Assembly: GCF_000447295.1 (NCBI RefSeq)
Contig: NZ_KE650771.1
Coordinates: forward strand, 5,938,482 to 6,002,481
DNA from: Fischerella sp. PCC 9431
Lineage (GTDB): Bacteria > Cyanobacteriota > Cyanobacteriia > Cyanobacteriales > Nostocaceae
Direction of reading: 5' to 3'
DNA length: 64,000 nucleotides
The notes beneath the pieces are model-generated. The model made no database searches and was not told where the DNA came from. It saw only the letters and a program-made list of their open reading frames with translations. This document shows, one piece after another, positions 1 through 9,543 of the stretch (position 1 is the stretch's first letter; every line of letters starts with the position of its first letter). Position numbers and translations under genes: made by a program.

Positions 1-183
1 TATAGCATCTGACTTGCGTGCTCGGCGCTTAGGTTGCTTGTAGGGCATGAGCTGTACCACATTACGAAGATTTTGGATCACAGCCCTAGTTAGAGGTGTT
101 GTTGCAGCAGCTTGTTCTGGCAAAGGTAACACCGCAGTTCCCCAGCAGCCAGCCACCAAGAATGGGAGTAATTTACGAAACAT
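1..183 (-). CDS. FecR-like secreted protein, N-terminal fragment (runs off window)
   Basis: Only about 60 codons are visible; the frame reads leftwards from an ATG (CAT at 181-183) and leaves the window open. The product starts with a basic MFRK, has a hydrophobic stretch to about residue 25 (export signal likely), then LTRAVIQNLRNVVQLM and a basic stretch KQPKRRARKSD. I recognise this arrangement from cyanobacterial exported proteins that carry a FecR domain further on, but the FecR domain itself lies outside the window, so the family call is inference. VAGC at residues 10-13 could be read as a lipobox, though the preceding segment would be unusually short. A purine-rich CGAGG sits about ten bases upstream of the ATG. 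Confidence 0.5.
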   Translation of the reverse strand, partial: MFRKLLPFLVAGCWGTAVLPLPEQAAATTPLTRAVIQNLRNVVQLMPYKQPKRRARKSDAI

Positions 184-775
184 TTTTTTGGAGCCTCGGT
201 AATTTCACTAATGCCAAAGCAGTGTAAATTAAGTCTTTTTAATCAAAAAATTGCGGTTTTTTAATTATTCTCCTATAGCAAGATTCTCCTACAATTTTTT
301 GTTGAAATACATTTAATTTCTCAATAGATAAAAACATGCAAATTGACTATTACTAAAATTATTTAAATATTATCAGAAAAATTTTACTGATAAGATTACA
401 GGAGGGCGATTATATCATTAATTTGCAAATAACAATCAAATAAATAATCATTTACAATGACCGATACTTCCTCCCAGGGTACAAGAAAGCTGATAGATCT
501 TGGGACTCAATCCGCAATCTAAAATCCACGCATCCTTAAGGCTCTTAATTTATCCGTAGAGTCAATTCCATTTTCCAAAATCTAAAATCTAAAATAGTTT
601 GACACAAGTCGCTCAAAATATAAAATATTCATGTTACATCACCAATTTCACATTGTCAGATAATTTGGTTACAAGGCGGGTTACATTGAAAAAATCAAAC
701 TTTTTCTCTTAATTCTTTACCCTTTTCCCACTTGTCAATGTTTTGTCAATGTTATGTGACTCAATACTAGGCAGG
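184..775. other. AT-rich intergenic region between divergent genes
   Basis: No convincing ORF. The stretch separates a leftward gene from a rightward one, so it should hold both promoters. It contains short repeated words (AATCTAAA twice near 575-597; TTGTCAATGTT twice near 732-755) of the kind seen between genes throughout this window. Confidence 0.5.
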
Positions 776-791
776 AACTTCTTAAGAAGTT
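776..791. promoter_or_regulatory. 16-bp perfect palindrome upstream of barrel gene
   Basis: AACTTCTTAAGAAGTT is a perfect inverted repeat without a loop, ending 33 bases before the ATG at 825. Position and symmetry fit a dimeric repressor or activator site. No cognate regulator can be named from the sequence. Confidence 0.35.
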
Positions 792-824
792 TATAGGTCT
801 AATTTTTGGAAAACAGATTTGAGT

Positions 825-2261
825 ATGCAACCCAAGGGCTGGAAAAATTTTTTGGTCAAGGTTTTGTTGGCCTCTAGTGGCGTCAACTGCTATTTCATTA
901 GTATTGGTGCGGTAGATGCTGCAAATTCAAGCTTGAGTAACTTCCAAGACAATTTAGGGGCAAAAGCGCCATCTTTACCAGTTGATAAAATTACTAATCA
1001 ATCCTACGAACAGCTATCACCAGAAAGCTTAAGTTCAAAATCAAAGCTTTTGTGGTCATTAAGTTTGATAGACAGGGTAGATGTCCTAACCAACGATGTA
1101 GTCCCAGAAAAAGAGGAAAATGTTCCTGTATTTTCGACTAATTCTATCTTCTCTACAGGTGATTCACTAAAATTATACTCTCAGACTACGCAAAAATCAC
1201 CACCTCTGCGACCAGAGTCTACACAAAATAACGCTCCTGAACAGATTGATCAGCCTAGTGAACTACCACAATTAGAAACACAACCAACCTATATTCCTAA
1301 ACCTTCCTCTACACAAGTAGAACAAGGTTCGCAAACAGCACAGACAGAAAGGGAAAAAAAGCTACAAAGATTGATACAGCGCCTCAAAGGTAACTATCTA
1401 CCATCACCAGAATCAAATTCACCAGAATCCAGTATTGACGAAGAACTTGGTAAACTAAGACTACGAGAAGTAACGCCGAACCCAGAACAACCACAACTTC
1501 CATCTTTAGAACAACCACCAAATCAATTTAAACCTGTAGGTTATTTACTGGCTCGTATTGGCTATTTCTATAGTAGTAATATTTTTTCATCAGCAGTTGT
1601 GCCAATCGAAGATAGCTTAATTTATTCTGGACTAACACTTGGATCTGTTTCTTTTCCTTTGGGGAAAAAAACTTTTATCAATGGATCTGTTGATGGCTAC
1701 TTAATTCGTTACTTAGACCAATCAGAATATAACTATAATCAGGTGAGATTCAATCTGAATCTTCAGCAGCGATTTACGCCGCGAATGTATGGTGAAATCG
1801 GTTGGAGTAATCAACAGCTTTTCTATGCTAGAGATAATAATAACTTTGATGATGGCGATCGCTTTTTGGGTGAGAATGTTCTACGACTAGCTTTGGGACG
1901 GCGAGATATTTTATCGCAAAAACTAACGCTAGATAGTTTTTATGAATTTCGTCTTAGTCTTACTGATCCACCAGAAGACCGTAACCGAATTATTAATTTC
2001 TTCTGGCTTTCTCTGAGTTATTATCTACACAAGTCTCTCCAAGCTGGTGTTGACTACCAATTCAGTTTATCCAATTTTACAGAATACGAACGAGAAGACT
2101 TATATAATCGACTGTTTGGTCATCTAAATTACGGAATATCTAAAAATAGTAATGTGAGTGTACAAGCTGGTTTCACATTAGGTAGCTCTACCGAGAACAA
2201 TATAGATTTCGATGGTTGGTTTTTAGGTATTAACTATAATTTAGAACTGGGTCGATTTTGA
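825..2261 (+). CDS. Predicted outer-membrane beta-barrel protein of unknown function
   Basis: 478 residues from ATG 825; a TTG two codons earlier is also possible. The N-terminus has a hydrophobic export signal ending near VDAA (about residue 33). Residues about 40-230 are low complexity, rich in Pro, Gln, Ser and Glu, and look like a disordered linker. From about residue 235 the sequence alternates polar and aromatic/hydrophobic residues in strand-like blocks and ends in NYNLELGRF; a terminal aromatic residue is the usual signal for insertion by the BAM complex. These are direct observations; location in the outer membrane is inference. I recognise no specific family or substrate. A 16-bp palindrome lies just upstream. 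A surface or pore role is possible but not shown. Confidence 0.6.
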   Translation: MQPKGWKNFLVKVLLASSGVNCYFISIGAVDAANSSLSNFQDNLGAKAPSLPVDKITNQSYEQLSPESLSSKSKLLWSLSLIDRVDVLTNDVVPEKEENVPVFSTNSIFSTGDSLKLYSQTTQKSPPLRPESTQNNAPEQIDQPSELPQLETQPTYIPKPSSTQVEQGSQTAQTEREKKLQRLIQRLKGNYLPSPESNSPESSIDEELGKLRLREVTPNPEQPQLPSLEQPPNQFKPVGYLLARIGYFYSSNIFSSAVVPIEDSLIYSGLTLGSVSFPLGKKTFINGSVDGYLIRYLDQSEYNYNQVRFNLNLQQRFTPRMYGEIGWSNQQLFYARDNNNFDDGDRFLGENVLRLALGRRDILSQKLTLDSFYEFRLSLTDPPEDRNRIINFFWLSLSYYLHKSLQAGVDYQFSLSNFTEYEREDLYNRLFGHLNYGISKNSNVSVQAGFTLGSSTENNIDFDGWFLGINYNLELGRF

Positions 2262-2315
2262 AAATCGTCAATGGTCAGTTGTCAAGAGTTTGAGACGTTG
2301 TCAATTGACCCTTGA

Positions 2316-3131
2316 CTAATAACTAATCCAATCACTCCAACTACCTGCGTAAAGTTTACCCGTGTGAATCCCCGCTAATTCTAAAGAGAGTAAATTTACA
2401 CAAGCAGTGACCCCAGAACCGCAATAAACTATAATTTCTTCCGCTTGTTTTAGCTGTGACCAACGGTGAGTTTGTTCTTGTAGTGGAAGTAAATAACCTT
2501 TGCTGTCGGTAACTTCTAACCAAGGATAGTTAACTGCGCCAGGAATGTGACCAGCTATTTTATCGATGGGTTCACGAATACCCTGGTAGCGATCGCTTTC
2601 TCGTGAATCTATCAAAGCTACTCCAGGTAAATCTTTGCGATTGATTACCTTTTGGCGATCCACTACCATCTGTGTTTGCAGTGCATAAGCAAAATTACCT
2701 TTTTGCTCAGGCTGAGGGATGATATTTGTAACGGGATAGTTGGCTTTTTGCCATTCGCTAAAACCACCATCAAGAATTGCTACTTGTTCATGACCAAGAT
2801 AGCGCAATAACCACCACAATCGAGATGCAAAAGCAAGGTGAGAATCATCGTAAGCTACAACTAGAGTTTTTTGGAAATTTACTCCGATGGTTGATAATTT
2901 GTCAGCTAATTGCTCAGGATCAGGTAAAGGATGTCTTCCCCCATGTTCTTCTACAGCACTAGAAAGATCCTGATTGAGATCTAGGTAGTAAGCACTTTGA
3001 ATGTGACTGCTTTGATACTGCTGTTTTCCTTGTTGTGGATCAGCAAGGGAAAAGCGACAATCCACTACTACGACTTGTGGATCTTCAAGATGTTCTAGTA
3101 ACCATTCAGGAGAAACAATTATTTTGGACAT
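2316..3131 (-). CDS. Sulfurtransferase, two rhodanese domains (3-mercaptopyruvate type)
   Basis: 271 residues from the ATG at 3131 (MSKIIVSPEW). An upstream in-frame extension of 25 codons runs through short tandem repeats and is rejected as coding. Two rhodanese domains are visible: an inactive N-terminal one (about 5-130, with VVVDCRF and LDGGFSEW) and a catalytic one (about 155-270). The active-site loop is CGSGVTAC with the persulfide-forming Cys at about residue 237; the CG-S/T-GVT form is typical of 3-mercaptopyruvate sulfurtransferases, whereas classical rhodaneses have CRKGVT. The enzyme should move sulfur from mercaptopyruvate or thiosulfate to acceptors such as cyanide or thiols, in the cytoplasm. 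It faces the next gene divergently across 105 bases. Substrate preference is inference from the loop. Confidence 0.88.
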   Translation of the reverse strand: MSKIIVSPEWLLEHLEDPQVVVVDCRFSLADPQQGKQQYQSSHIQSAYYLDLNQDLSSAVEEHGGRHPLPDPEQLADKLSTIGVNFQKTLVVAYDDSHLAFASRLWWLLRYLGHEQVAILDGGFSEWQKANYPVTNIIPQPEQKGNFAYALQTQMVVDRQKVINRKDLPGVALIDSRESDRYQGIREPIDKIAGHIPGAVNYPWLEVTDSKGYLLPLQEQTHRWSQLKQAEEIIVYCGSGVTACVNLLSLELAGIHTGKLYAGSWSDWISY

Positions 3132-3133
3132 TG

Positions 3134-3168
3134 GGGATCTGGGATCGGGGATCGGGGATCGGGAATAA
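3134..3168. repeat. Short tandem repeat (GGGGATC/T units)
   Basis: Tandem heptamers of the form GGGGATC lie directly upstream of the sulfurtransferase start codon. They keep the frame open upstream and create a false N-terminal extension of that gene. Confidence 0.7.
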
Positions 3169-3236
3169 GGCGGAATAGTTAACAACAAATAATAAACAAT
3201 AACCAATAACTAACGACTAACTGCTCACTAAGAATA

Positions 3237-4211
3237 ATGTCAGAATTAGATAACTTTACACCTGAATTAACGGCAGATGGTTCTTTTACCTTCTTTTCTC
3301 AAGAGTTTGGTGAGTCTTTTCATAGCCATTATGGAGCCAAGCAAGAGAGTTTTTTTAAGTTCGTTGAACCTACTCAACTGGCTGTAAAAGCCAAGTGTAA
3401 ACCTGTGTTGCGACTGTTGGATGTTTGTTATGGATTAGGATACAACACAGCTGCCGCTTTGCAAACAATTTGGTCTGTTAATCCTGATTGTGATGTAGAA
3501 GTAATTGGTTTAGAAATAAATACTGCTGTACCTCAAAGTGCGATCGCTCATCAGTTATACGAAAACTGGAATTATGAGTATATTTATATACTCAGGAGTA
3601 TAGCACATGAGCAAAAAGTACAAACAAATCGTCTCAAAGCCAGCTTACTCATAGGTGACGCCAGAAAAACTGTTCAACAAGTGTACGCATCTGGTTTTCA
3701 AGCTGATGCAATTTTTCTTGATCCCTTTTCACCACCTCAATGTCCCCAGTTGTGGACTATTGAATTTATTCAATGGCTGGCTTTATGTTTACAAAGTGAT
3801 GGTATTTTAGCTACATATTCTTGTGCTGCGGCTGTACGTACAGCACTTTTAGCAGCTGGATTACAAATAGGTTCGACTCCACCAGTCGGAAGGCGATCGC
3901 CTGGTACTGTTGCAACCCATAGAGAAGACACAGTGACACACAGATGTGGTGATACGGAGAGTATTGTTGATAGATTCGCCATGTCGTCATCGCATCCCCT
4001 ACTCATCGCGTCTTCACCGCCCCTCTCCCAAGCGGAAATAGAACATTTACAGACTCGCGCTGCTATTCCTTATCGTGATCCTCAATTAACAGATTCTTCC
4101 GAAGTTATACTTAGGCGGCGACAACAACAACAGCAAACTTCTTCGCTTGAACCAACTTCTCGTTGGCGAAAACGTTGGCAGTCACACAGAAGTGATTTGC
4201 ACGTTAAATAA
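3237..4211 (+). CDS. MnmC-like SAM-dependent methyltransferase domain protein
   Basis: 324 residues. An early LLDVCYGLGYNTAAAL (about 60-75) is the glycine-rich SAM-binding motif, and AIFLDPFSPPQCPQLWT (about 162-178) matches the motif of the methyltransferase half of MnmC, which finishes 5-methylaminomethyl-2-thiouridine at the wobble base of some tRNAs. In E. coli this domain is fused to an oxidoreductase; here it stands alone, as is common in cyanobacteria. Residues about 225-265 (GRRSPGTVATHREDTVTHRC and after) look inserted and STRR-like, with ACACAGTGACACACAG-type repetition in the DNA, and the Gln-rich tail RRRQQQQQ is also low complexity. tRNA modification is family knowledge; the exact step is inference. 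Confidence 0.7.
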   Translation: MSELDNFTPELTADGSFTFFSQEFGESFHSHYGAKQESFFKFVEPTQLAVKAKCKPVLRLLDVCYGLGYNTAAALQTIWSVNPDCDVEVIGLEINTAVPQSAIAHQLYENWNYEYIYILRSIAHEQKVQTNRLKASLLIGDARKTVQQVYASGFQADAIFLDPFSPPQCPQLWTIEFIQWLALCLQSDGILATYSCAAAVRTALLAAGLQIGSTPPVGRRSPGTVATHREDTVTHRCGDTESIVDRFAMSSSHPLLIASSPPLSQAEIEHLQTRAAIPYRDPQLTDSSEVILRRRQQQQQTSSLEPTSRWRKRWQSHRSDLHVK

Positions 4212-4872
4212 AATACAGTTACATTAACAGTACTATCAAAAAATTTTTGGCTAAATGTAATAATTATTACTTTCAAATTAGTATATACTTTTGTAATAAT
4301 CAATAACAGTTATAAGTTTTGTGACTCAAATCACTGACAAACTAAGCAAGTAGTCACTGCTATTTTGTGCTTGCTATAGTTTCATGATTTCCATTGGCTC
4401 AGTAACTGAATATACTTGAAGCTAAAACTATGATTGCAATTGTTTAAGTTTGAAATGAAATTCTACGAAAATGAAATTATTTGCTTCTACCATGTCAGTA
4501 AATTTCCGTGAAAAAGCTGATTTAACATTTATACGAATTAACCATACTGGAATTACAAGCAGTAGATGTTGGCAGCAACATTTCATTGTGATGAAACAAA
4601 ATCAAAATCTACAAATAATCCTAGCAATTAATAAAAATAAATTGTTTACTTAAGTAAATCAAGCATATAAAAATGCAGACTTAAAGACGCTCAAGAACTA
4701 AAATATAGGACTCCCATTTAATTGTTGTGAAGCTAGTAAACTTCCTGTTACTTGTTACCTTTTCCCTATGCTGTGTTGTGTATCTTCACGAGTCAGTTCA
4801 TAAATGAAACTGGATTCCTATAGTTTTTGAAGACTCATTTTATTAACTGATTTTGAAAATTGGAGTGCCTTT
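4212..4872. other. Intergenic region, no gene seen
   Basis: AT-rich, with only short open frames of unlikely composition (one of 60 codons at 4471-4653 has no recognisable features and no ribosome site). It should contain the promoter of the HD-GYP gene at 4873. Confidence 0.45.
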
Positions 4873-6102
4873 GTGATTCAATGGACATCCAAGGTTGCAG
4901 TCTCTACCGAACAATTTGCTGGTGGTTTAATCCACCTAAACAATGTGAATAATCTAGGCTCTAATTATGTTGTAGCCTTACCGAAGGCAGAAAATAATTC
5001 TTGGGAATTATCTAAACAAGACCTCAACATTGAACAGACAAAAGCCTTTTCCTCTTGTTACAGCAAAACTTGTGTTAATGTCGATTACGATGCACTGGAA
5101 TCTCAAATACAACCAGGCAAAGGGTCTAAAGTGAATGGTTTTGATTCAGATACTCCAAAAGTCTTAGTCGTAGATGACCATGCAGCCAGTCGTATGACTG
5201 CTGTTGCTCTTTTGGCAATGGAAGGCTATGAAGTAATTGAAGCAGATAGTGGTTCTAGCGCCGTTGATTTGGTAACTCAAAACCAGCCGGATTTAATTTT
5301 GCTAGATGTAATGATGCCGGGTATTGATGGGTTTGAAGTATGCCAGTTACTCAAGCAGGATGAAGGTACACGACTCATACCAATTATTTTTGTCACAGCT
5401 TTAAATGATCGGCGATCGCGTATTCGGGGTATAGAAGTCGGCGCAGATGATTTTTTGAGTAAGCCTTTTGATCGTGTAGAGTTAGCAGCGCGTGTTAAGT
5501 CATTAGTGAGACAAAAGCGTCTAAACGAAGATTTAGACCATGCTGAACAAGTTTTGTTTTCTATAGCTAGGTCAATTGAAAGTCGCGATCCCAATACTGG
5601 GGATCATTGTGAACGTCTAGTCAAACTAGGAAAAGCTTTTGGTGAATACTTAAATCTCTCACGCAATCAAATGCGGGATTTGATGTGGGGTGGTTATCTT
5701 CATGATATTGGTAAGGTAGGAATTCCTGACTCTGTCCTACTCAAAAAAGGAAAACTCACTCCTGAAGAATGGGAAATCATGAAGCAGCATGTGTTAATTG
5801 GTGAAAAAATCTGTCAGCCTTTACGCAGTATGCAAGGCGTTATTCCTATTATTCGTCATCACCACGAGCGTTGGAATGGATCTGGTTATCCAGATGGACT
5901 CAAGGGCGAAAAAATTCCCTACCTGGCACAAGTATTTCAGATCATTGATATTTATGATGCCTTGACTAGCGAACGACCTTATAAAGTTGCCTTTTCTTCA
6001 CAAGAAGCACTTGCTGTCATGCAAGAAGAAACAGCCAAGGGGTGGCGCAATCCCCAGCTGATGCAGCAGTTTGTAGAATTTATTCGCAGTAGTCAACAAT
6101 AG
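4873..6102 (+). CDS. Response regulator with HD-GYP phosphodiesterase domain
   Basis: 409 residues from GTG 4873, supported by GGAG seven bases upstream. The first 95 residues are unassigned. A receiver domain spans about 97-213: acidic pair D101-D102, phospho-acceptor D145 in ILLDVMMPG, and K197 in SKPF. An HD-GYP domain follows (about 225-400), with HDIGKVGIP carrying the HD pair at 277-278 and HHHERWNGSGYPDGL with GYP at 338-340. HD-GYP enzymes of this kind hydrolyse cyclic di-GMP to GMP using a di- or tri-iron site, so phosphorylation of D145 by a histidine kinase probably controls local c-di-GMP levels. No kinase gene is next to it. All key metal and receiver residues appear present, so it is likely active. 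Confidence 0.9.
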   Translation: MIQWTSKVAVSTEQFAGGLIHLNNVNNLGSNYVVALPKAENNSWELSKQDLNIEQTKAFSSCYSKTCVNVDYDALESQIQPGKGSKVNGFDSDTPKVLVVDDHAASRMTAVALLAMEGYEVIEADSGSSAVDLVTQNQPDLILLDVMMPGIDGFEVCQLLKQDEGTRLIPIIFVTALNDRRSRIRGIEVGADDFLSKPFDRVELAARVKSLVRQKRLNEDLDHAEQVLFSIARSIESRDPNTGDHCERLVKLGKAFGEYLNLSRNQMRDLMWGGYLHDIGKVGIPDSVLLKKGKLTPEEWEIMKQHVLIGEKICQPLRSMQGVIPIIRHHHERWNGSGYPDGLKGEKIPYLAQVFQIIDIYDALTSERPYKVAFSSQEALAVMQEETAKGWRNPQLMQQFVEFIRSSQQ

Positions 6103-6187
6103 TGGTTAGTTGTTAGTGGTATGATTTGAGGCTGAATCTCAAAGTACCAAGCTCAATCAACGCAATTCACTTGGCTGATAGCTAATT

Positions 6188-7546
6188 ATGGTAGTTGTAG
6201 CAATTTTAGCGGCAGGACGTGGGACACGGATGAAATCCAGCCTTCCCAAGGTTTTACATTCTTTGGGTGGGCGATCGCTTGTCGAGAGAGTCATCGAAAC
6301 TGTCCAACCGCTTTCACCTTCACGACAGATGGTAGTTGTAGGGTATCAGGCTCAAGAAGTCAAAGCAGCCATGCTGTCAATTCCCGAGCTAGAGTTTGTA
6401 GAACAGAGTGTACAACTGGGAACAGGTCATGCGATTCAGCAATTGCTGCCTTACTTAGAAGGATATAGCGGCGATGTACTGATACTTAACGGTGATGTAC
6501 CTTTACTACGCACCGAGACACTGCAAAATCTCCTACGAACACATAGAGAAAAACAAAATGCCGCCACTATTTTAACTGCGTACCTCAGCAATCCCAAAGG
6601 CTATGGACGCGTTTTTTGTGACGGTGACAATATTGTGCAGAAAATTGTTGAAGAAAAAGATTGTACTCCAACCCAAAGACAAAATAACTGTATCAATGCG
6701 GGGGTGTACTGTTTTCGTTGGCAAGATTTGGCTCAAGTATTGCCGCACTTACAAGCAAATAATGCCCAAAAAGAATATTATCTGACTGATGCTGTCACTC
6801 AAGTTTCTCCAGTGATGGCAGTAAATGTAGAAGATTACCAAGAAATTTTGGGTATTAATGATCGCCTACAATTAGCATCTGCCTACGAAATTTTGCAAAG
6901 GCGCATTAAGGAAAAATGGATGACCGCAGGTGTGACGATAATTGACCCTGCCAGCACCACAATTGACGATACTGTAGAGTTAGAGCCAGATGTAATTATT
7001 GAACCACAAACACATTTACGTGGAAATACTGTAATTAAAACTGGCTGCCGCATTGGGCCTGGTAGTTTGATTGAAAATAGTCAAATCAGTGAAAATGTCA
7101 CTGTGATGTATTCAGTAGTGACAGATAGTACCGTCCAAGCTGGTAGCCGCATCGGTCCTTACGCCCATTTACGCGGACACGCAGAAGTTGGTGTTAAATG
7201 CCGAGTTGGTAATTTTGTGGAATTAAAAAATACCAAACTAGGTGAACGCACTAATGTTGCTCACCTATCTTACTTAGGTGATACAACAACTGGAAATCAA
7301 GTCAATATTGGTGCAGGTACTATTACTGCCAATTACGACGGTGTGAAAAAACACCAAACTATAATTGGCGATCGCACCAAAACTGGTTCTAACAGCGTTT
7401 TAGTTGCCCCAATTACCTTGGGAAATGATGTCTATGTAGCAGCTGGTTCCACAATCACAGAAGATGTGCCTGATGATTGCTTAGTAATTGCACGCCAGCG
7501 CCAAGTTGTGAAATCAGAGTGGAAACACAAAGGGAGTGGGGAATAA
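6188..7546 (+). CDS. glmU: Bifunctional GlmU: GlcN-1-P acetyltransferase / GlcNAc-1-P uridyltransferase
   Basis: 452 residues, the usual GlmU length. The N-terminal uridyltransferase half begins [13 protein letters not shown] with SLPKVLH, the nucleotide-binding signature, and contains NGDVPLL. The C-terminal half (from about 250) is a left-handed beta-helix of hexapeptide repeats and holds [10 protein letters not shown] and [13 protein letters not shown], the acetyl-CoA and catalytic histidine region. GlmU makes UDP-N-acetylglucosamine in the cytoplasm, the precursor for peptidoglycan, lipopolysaccharide and other glycans. The next 240 bases are a dense short-repeat array rather than a gene. 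Confidence 0.97.
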   Translation: MVVVAILAAGRGTRMKSSLPKVLHSLGGRSLVERVIETVQPLSPSRQMVVVGYQAQEVKAAMLSIPELEFVEQSVQLGTGHAIQQLLPYLEGYSGDVLILNGDVPLLRTETLQNLLRTHREKQNAATILTAYLSNPKGYGRVFCDGDNIVQKIVEEKDCTPTQRQNNCINAGVYCFRWQDLAQVLPHLQANNAQKEYYLTDAVTQVSPVMAVNVEDYQEILGINDRLQLASAYEILQRRIKEKWMTAGVTIIDPASTTIDDTVELEPDVIIEPQTHLRGNTVIKTGCRIGPGSLIENSQISENVTVMYSVVTDSTVQAGSRIGPYAHLRGHAEVGVKCRVGNFVELKNTKLGERTNVAHLSYLGDTTTGNQVNIGAGTITANYDGVKKHQTIIGDRTKTGSNSVLVAPITLGNDVYVAAGSTITEDVPDDCLVIARQRQVVKSEWKHKGSGE

Positions 7547-7785
7547 AAGACGCGGGGACACGGGGGACAAGAAGACACGGGGGACAAGAGGACACGAGGG
7601 AAAAGGGGGACGACAAGGGGGACAAGGAGGACAAGGGTGCAGGGAGCAGGGTGCAGGGAGCAGCGAGCAGGGAGAGGAGGAGAATAACCAATGCCCAATG
7701 CCCCATGCCCCATGCCCAATGCCCCATGCCCAATGCCCAATGCCCAATGCCCAATGCCCAATGCCCAATCCCCGATCCCCGATCC
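7547..7785. repeat. Large STRR array (GGGACAA / GGGGACA and CCCAATG units)
   Basis: The left half is built from purine-rich GACACGG/GGGACAA-type units and GCAGGGA units; the right half from CCCAATG/CCCCATG heptamers, ending with CCCGATC units. It fills the whole gap between glmU and the stop codon of the convergent peptidase gene. Several long ORFs on both strands cross it only because 7-bp repeats avoid stops. Such heptamer arrays are characteristic of heterocystous cyanobacteria. Confidence 0.9.
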
Positions 7786-8745
7786 CTAATCCTCAATACA
7801 GCCAACTTCTGTACTTTCAGGAAGTTCTAGGGTGTCACCTATTTTTTCGCCGTCGTGAAAAGCAGCGAGTAGGGCTTGGCTAGTTTTTCCCCAAGCGATC
7901 GCCCCATTTGCATCTAAGGCGATCGCTCCAAAATCCCGTTTATTCTCATATGCTTCTGCAAATGACCGCTTCATGGCTTCTTTGAGTGACATACCATCCG
8001 TAACACGCACCACGATCTTTGCTGCTAGGCACTCATCAATAATGTCTTCTCCAATACCAGTGCAACTAACACCAGCATATTTGGTGGCATAATTACCAGC
8101 AGGCATGGCAGAATCACTGACACGTCCAATTCTTTCAAAGCCTTTTCCACCAGTAGAAGTACCAACTACTATTTTACCTTCAGTATCTAAAGCTACAACA
8201 CCAATTGTCCCTCGGCGAGCGCTGCTGGTTTCTACTAGTTCTGGTTCTGCGACTACCCCAGCCATTGTGCTTTTAAAATTTTGCTGGCGTTCTTGAATCC
8301 ACTCTTGCAAGCGTAAGTCAGTTAAAGCGTTATAACTAGGAATTTGTAATTCCCGCGCCAACTCAGCTGCACCATAATCAGACAGGACTCGATCTGGAGA
8401 ACTTTGTAAAGCTTTTGCCAAATTGATGGGATTTTTCACCCGTGAAACATTGATTACCCCACTAAAGCTTTGGGTGGTGCCATCCATCAAAGCAGCACTC
8501 ATGCGAATTTGACCATCTGATTGCAGCACGGAACCAGTACCCGCGTTAAAACGAGGGTCATCTTCTAACAGTTGACACCCGCGCACCACTGCTTCTTTGG
8601 CAGTTGCACCAGAAAGCAAAAGAGCATACACTTCTTCTATGACTTTATGAAGTGAATGGCGTACCGCTTCTAGTCCGCCTTTTCCATGTAAAGAACTACC
8701 AGCCCCCCCATGAATAATTAATTTAGGTTGCACCTGTATCTTCAT
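7786..8745 (-). CDS. Isoaspartyl peptidase / L-asparaginase (Ntn hydrolase)
   Basis: 319 residues. KLIIHGGAGS at the N-terminus, DPRFNAGTGSVL near 63-74 and the RRGTIGVVALD cleavage site mark the plant-type asparaginase family. The precursor should cut itself before T180, which becomes the N-terminal nucleophile of the beta subunit; GTSTGG (about 195-200) and the GN-rich stretch after it form the substrate pocket. It removes isoaspartyl residues from damaged peptides or hydrolyses asparagine, and in cyanobacteria members are linked to breakdown of the cyanophycin dipeptide beta-aspartyl-arginine; which substrate applies here is not decidable. Its stop codon abuts a large heptamer array, so the last residues may vary between strains. 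Confidence 0.92.
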   Translation of the reverse strand: MKIQVQPKLIIHGGAGSSLHGKGGLEAVRHSLHKVIEEVYALLLSGATAKEAVVRGCQLLEDDPRFNAGTGSVLQSDGQIRMSAALMDGTTQSFSGVINVSRVKNPINLAKALQSSPDRVLSDYGAAELARELQIPSYNALTDLRLQEWIQERQQNFKSTMAGVVAEPELVETSSARRGTIGVVALDTEGKIVVGTSTGGKGFERIGRVSDSAMPAGNYATKYAGVSCTGIGEDIIDECLAAKIVVRVTDGMSLKEAMKRSFAEAYENKRDFGAIALDANGAIAWGKTSQALLAAFHDGEKIGDTLELPESTEVGCIED

Positions 8746-8781
8746 CTCCCCTTAATTTGTGTAATTTGAGTCAAAGTATTT

Positions 8782-8952
8782 TTACGGTTCATTATTTTGT
8801 TCTTCAGCCGTAGAACGGCGACGACGACAGCGTTCTGAACAGTATTTCACCTCGTCCCAACAATCTGCCCATTTTTTGCGCCACGTAAACGGACGCTGAC
8901 ATACCGGACAAATTTTTGTAGGCAAGTCAGATTTAGAACGGCTGCGTCCCAT
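8782..8952 (-). CDS. DUF2256 zinc-ribbon small protein
   Basis: 56 residues, found by reading the minus strand from the ATG at 8952. It begins MGRSRSKSDLPTKICPVCQR and continues with PFTWRKKW, then KYCSERCRRRR. The CxxC and CxxxC pairs (Cys 15/18 and 38/42) suggest one bound zinc. This matches DUF2256, a short bacterial family often found beside cryptochrome or photolyase genes. It lies 36 bases downstream of nothing obvious and just upstream of the peptidase in the same orientation, so the two may be co-transcribed. Function unknown. A photolyase-like gene does occur in this window, but 33 kb away. Confidence 0.8.
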   Translation of the reverse strand: MGRSRSKSDLPTKICPVCQRPFTWRKKWADCWDEVKYCSERCRRRRSTAEEQNNEP

Positions 8953-9543
8953 ATTTCTACTGTGCTAGTTAAAAATCGATTCCACTTGAGATGGAAATCA
9001 ATTATAGCTGTTTGTTACAGATGTAGATGACTTTTAAAATCCGAAATACGGAATTTGGAATTGCAATTTCATCAATTGTGAAATAGTTTGGTTAAGACCT
9101 TGATTCAGTAATTAATTTTTTTTAACCCTGATTTTGAATGACTCAATAAAAGCAATTATTCGGTCTTGTTTCTGTATATAAATTTACTGTATAGCCAGTT
9201 ATATTTTTCTCTCGATATATACTAACAGGGAATCGGGGATCAAAGATCAGGAAAAATTCTTCCATCTCTCCTTAATTACTACGCATCAATCCAGACAATA
9301 TCAGACTATATCCAAACTGCTCTTATAGATTCAGAAATTGTATTTGCAATCAGAGCATCAACATCATCTTTTTCCCTAAAGCTTTGCAGAATTCTTCCCA
9401 AGGAAATGATTTGTTCTTCGGTGGCGATCAATTTTTATTGCTGCCTCATCTGATTACCGTTAAACATAGCTTGCTAAGATATAAGATGCCTAGATAAAAG
9501 TTGCAAACAACAGTCAACAACTATAGTTAAAATCAAGCAAAAT
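8953..9543. other. Intergenic region between divergent genes
   Basis: No gene seen. It contains a short GGGAATCGGGGATCAAAGATCAGG repeat-like stretch near 9231-9254 and otherwise AT-rich DNA, presumably with the promoters of the DUF2256 gene and pyrD. Confidence 0.4.

Noticed and set aside
3132..3206. N-terminal extension of the sulfurtransferase
   Set aside because: It runs through GGGGATC repeats; the family begins at the MSKIIV start.
4471..4653. 60-codon ORF in the gap before the HD-GYP gene
   Set aside because: Composition unlike a real protein and no translation signal.
7432..7883. Five overlapping ORFs of 84-117 codons on both strands
   Set aside because: They consist of STRR translation (GIGHWAL, QCPMPNA) with ends inside glmU or the peptidase gene.
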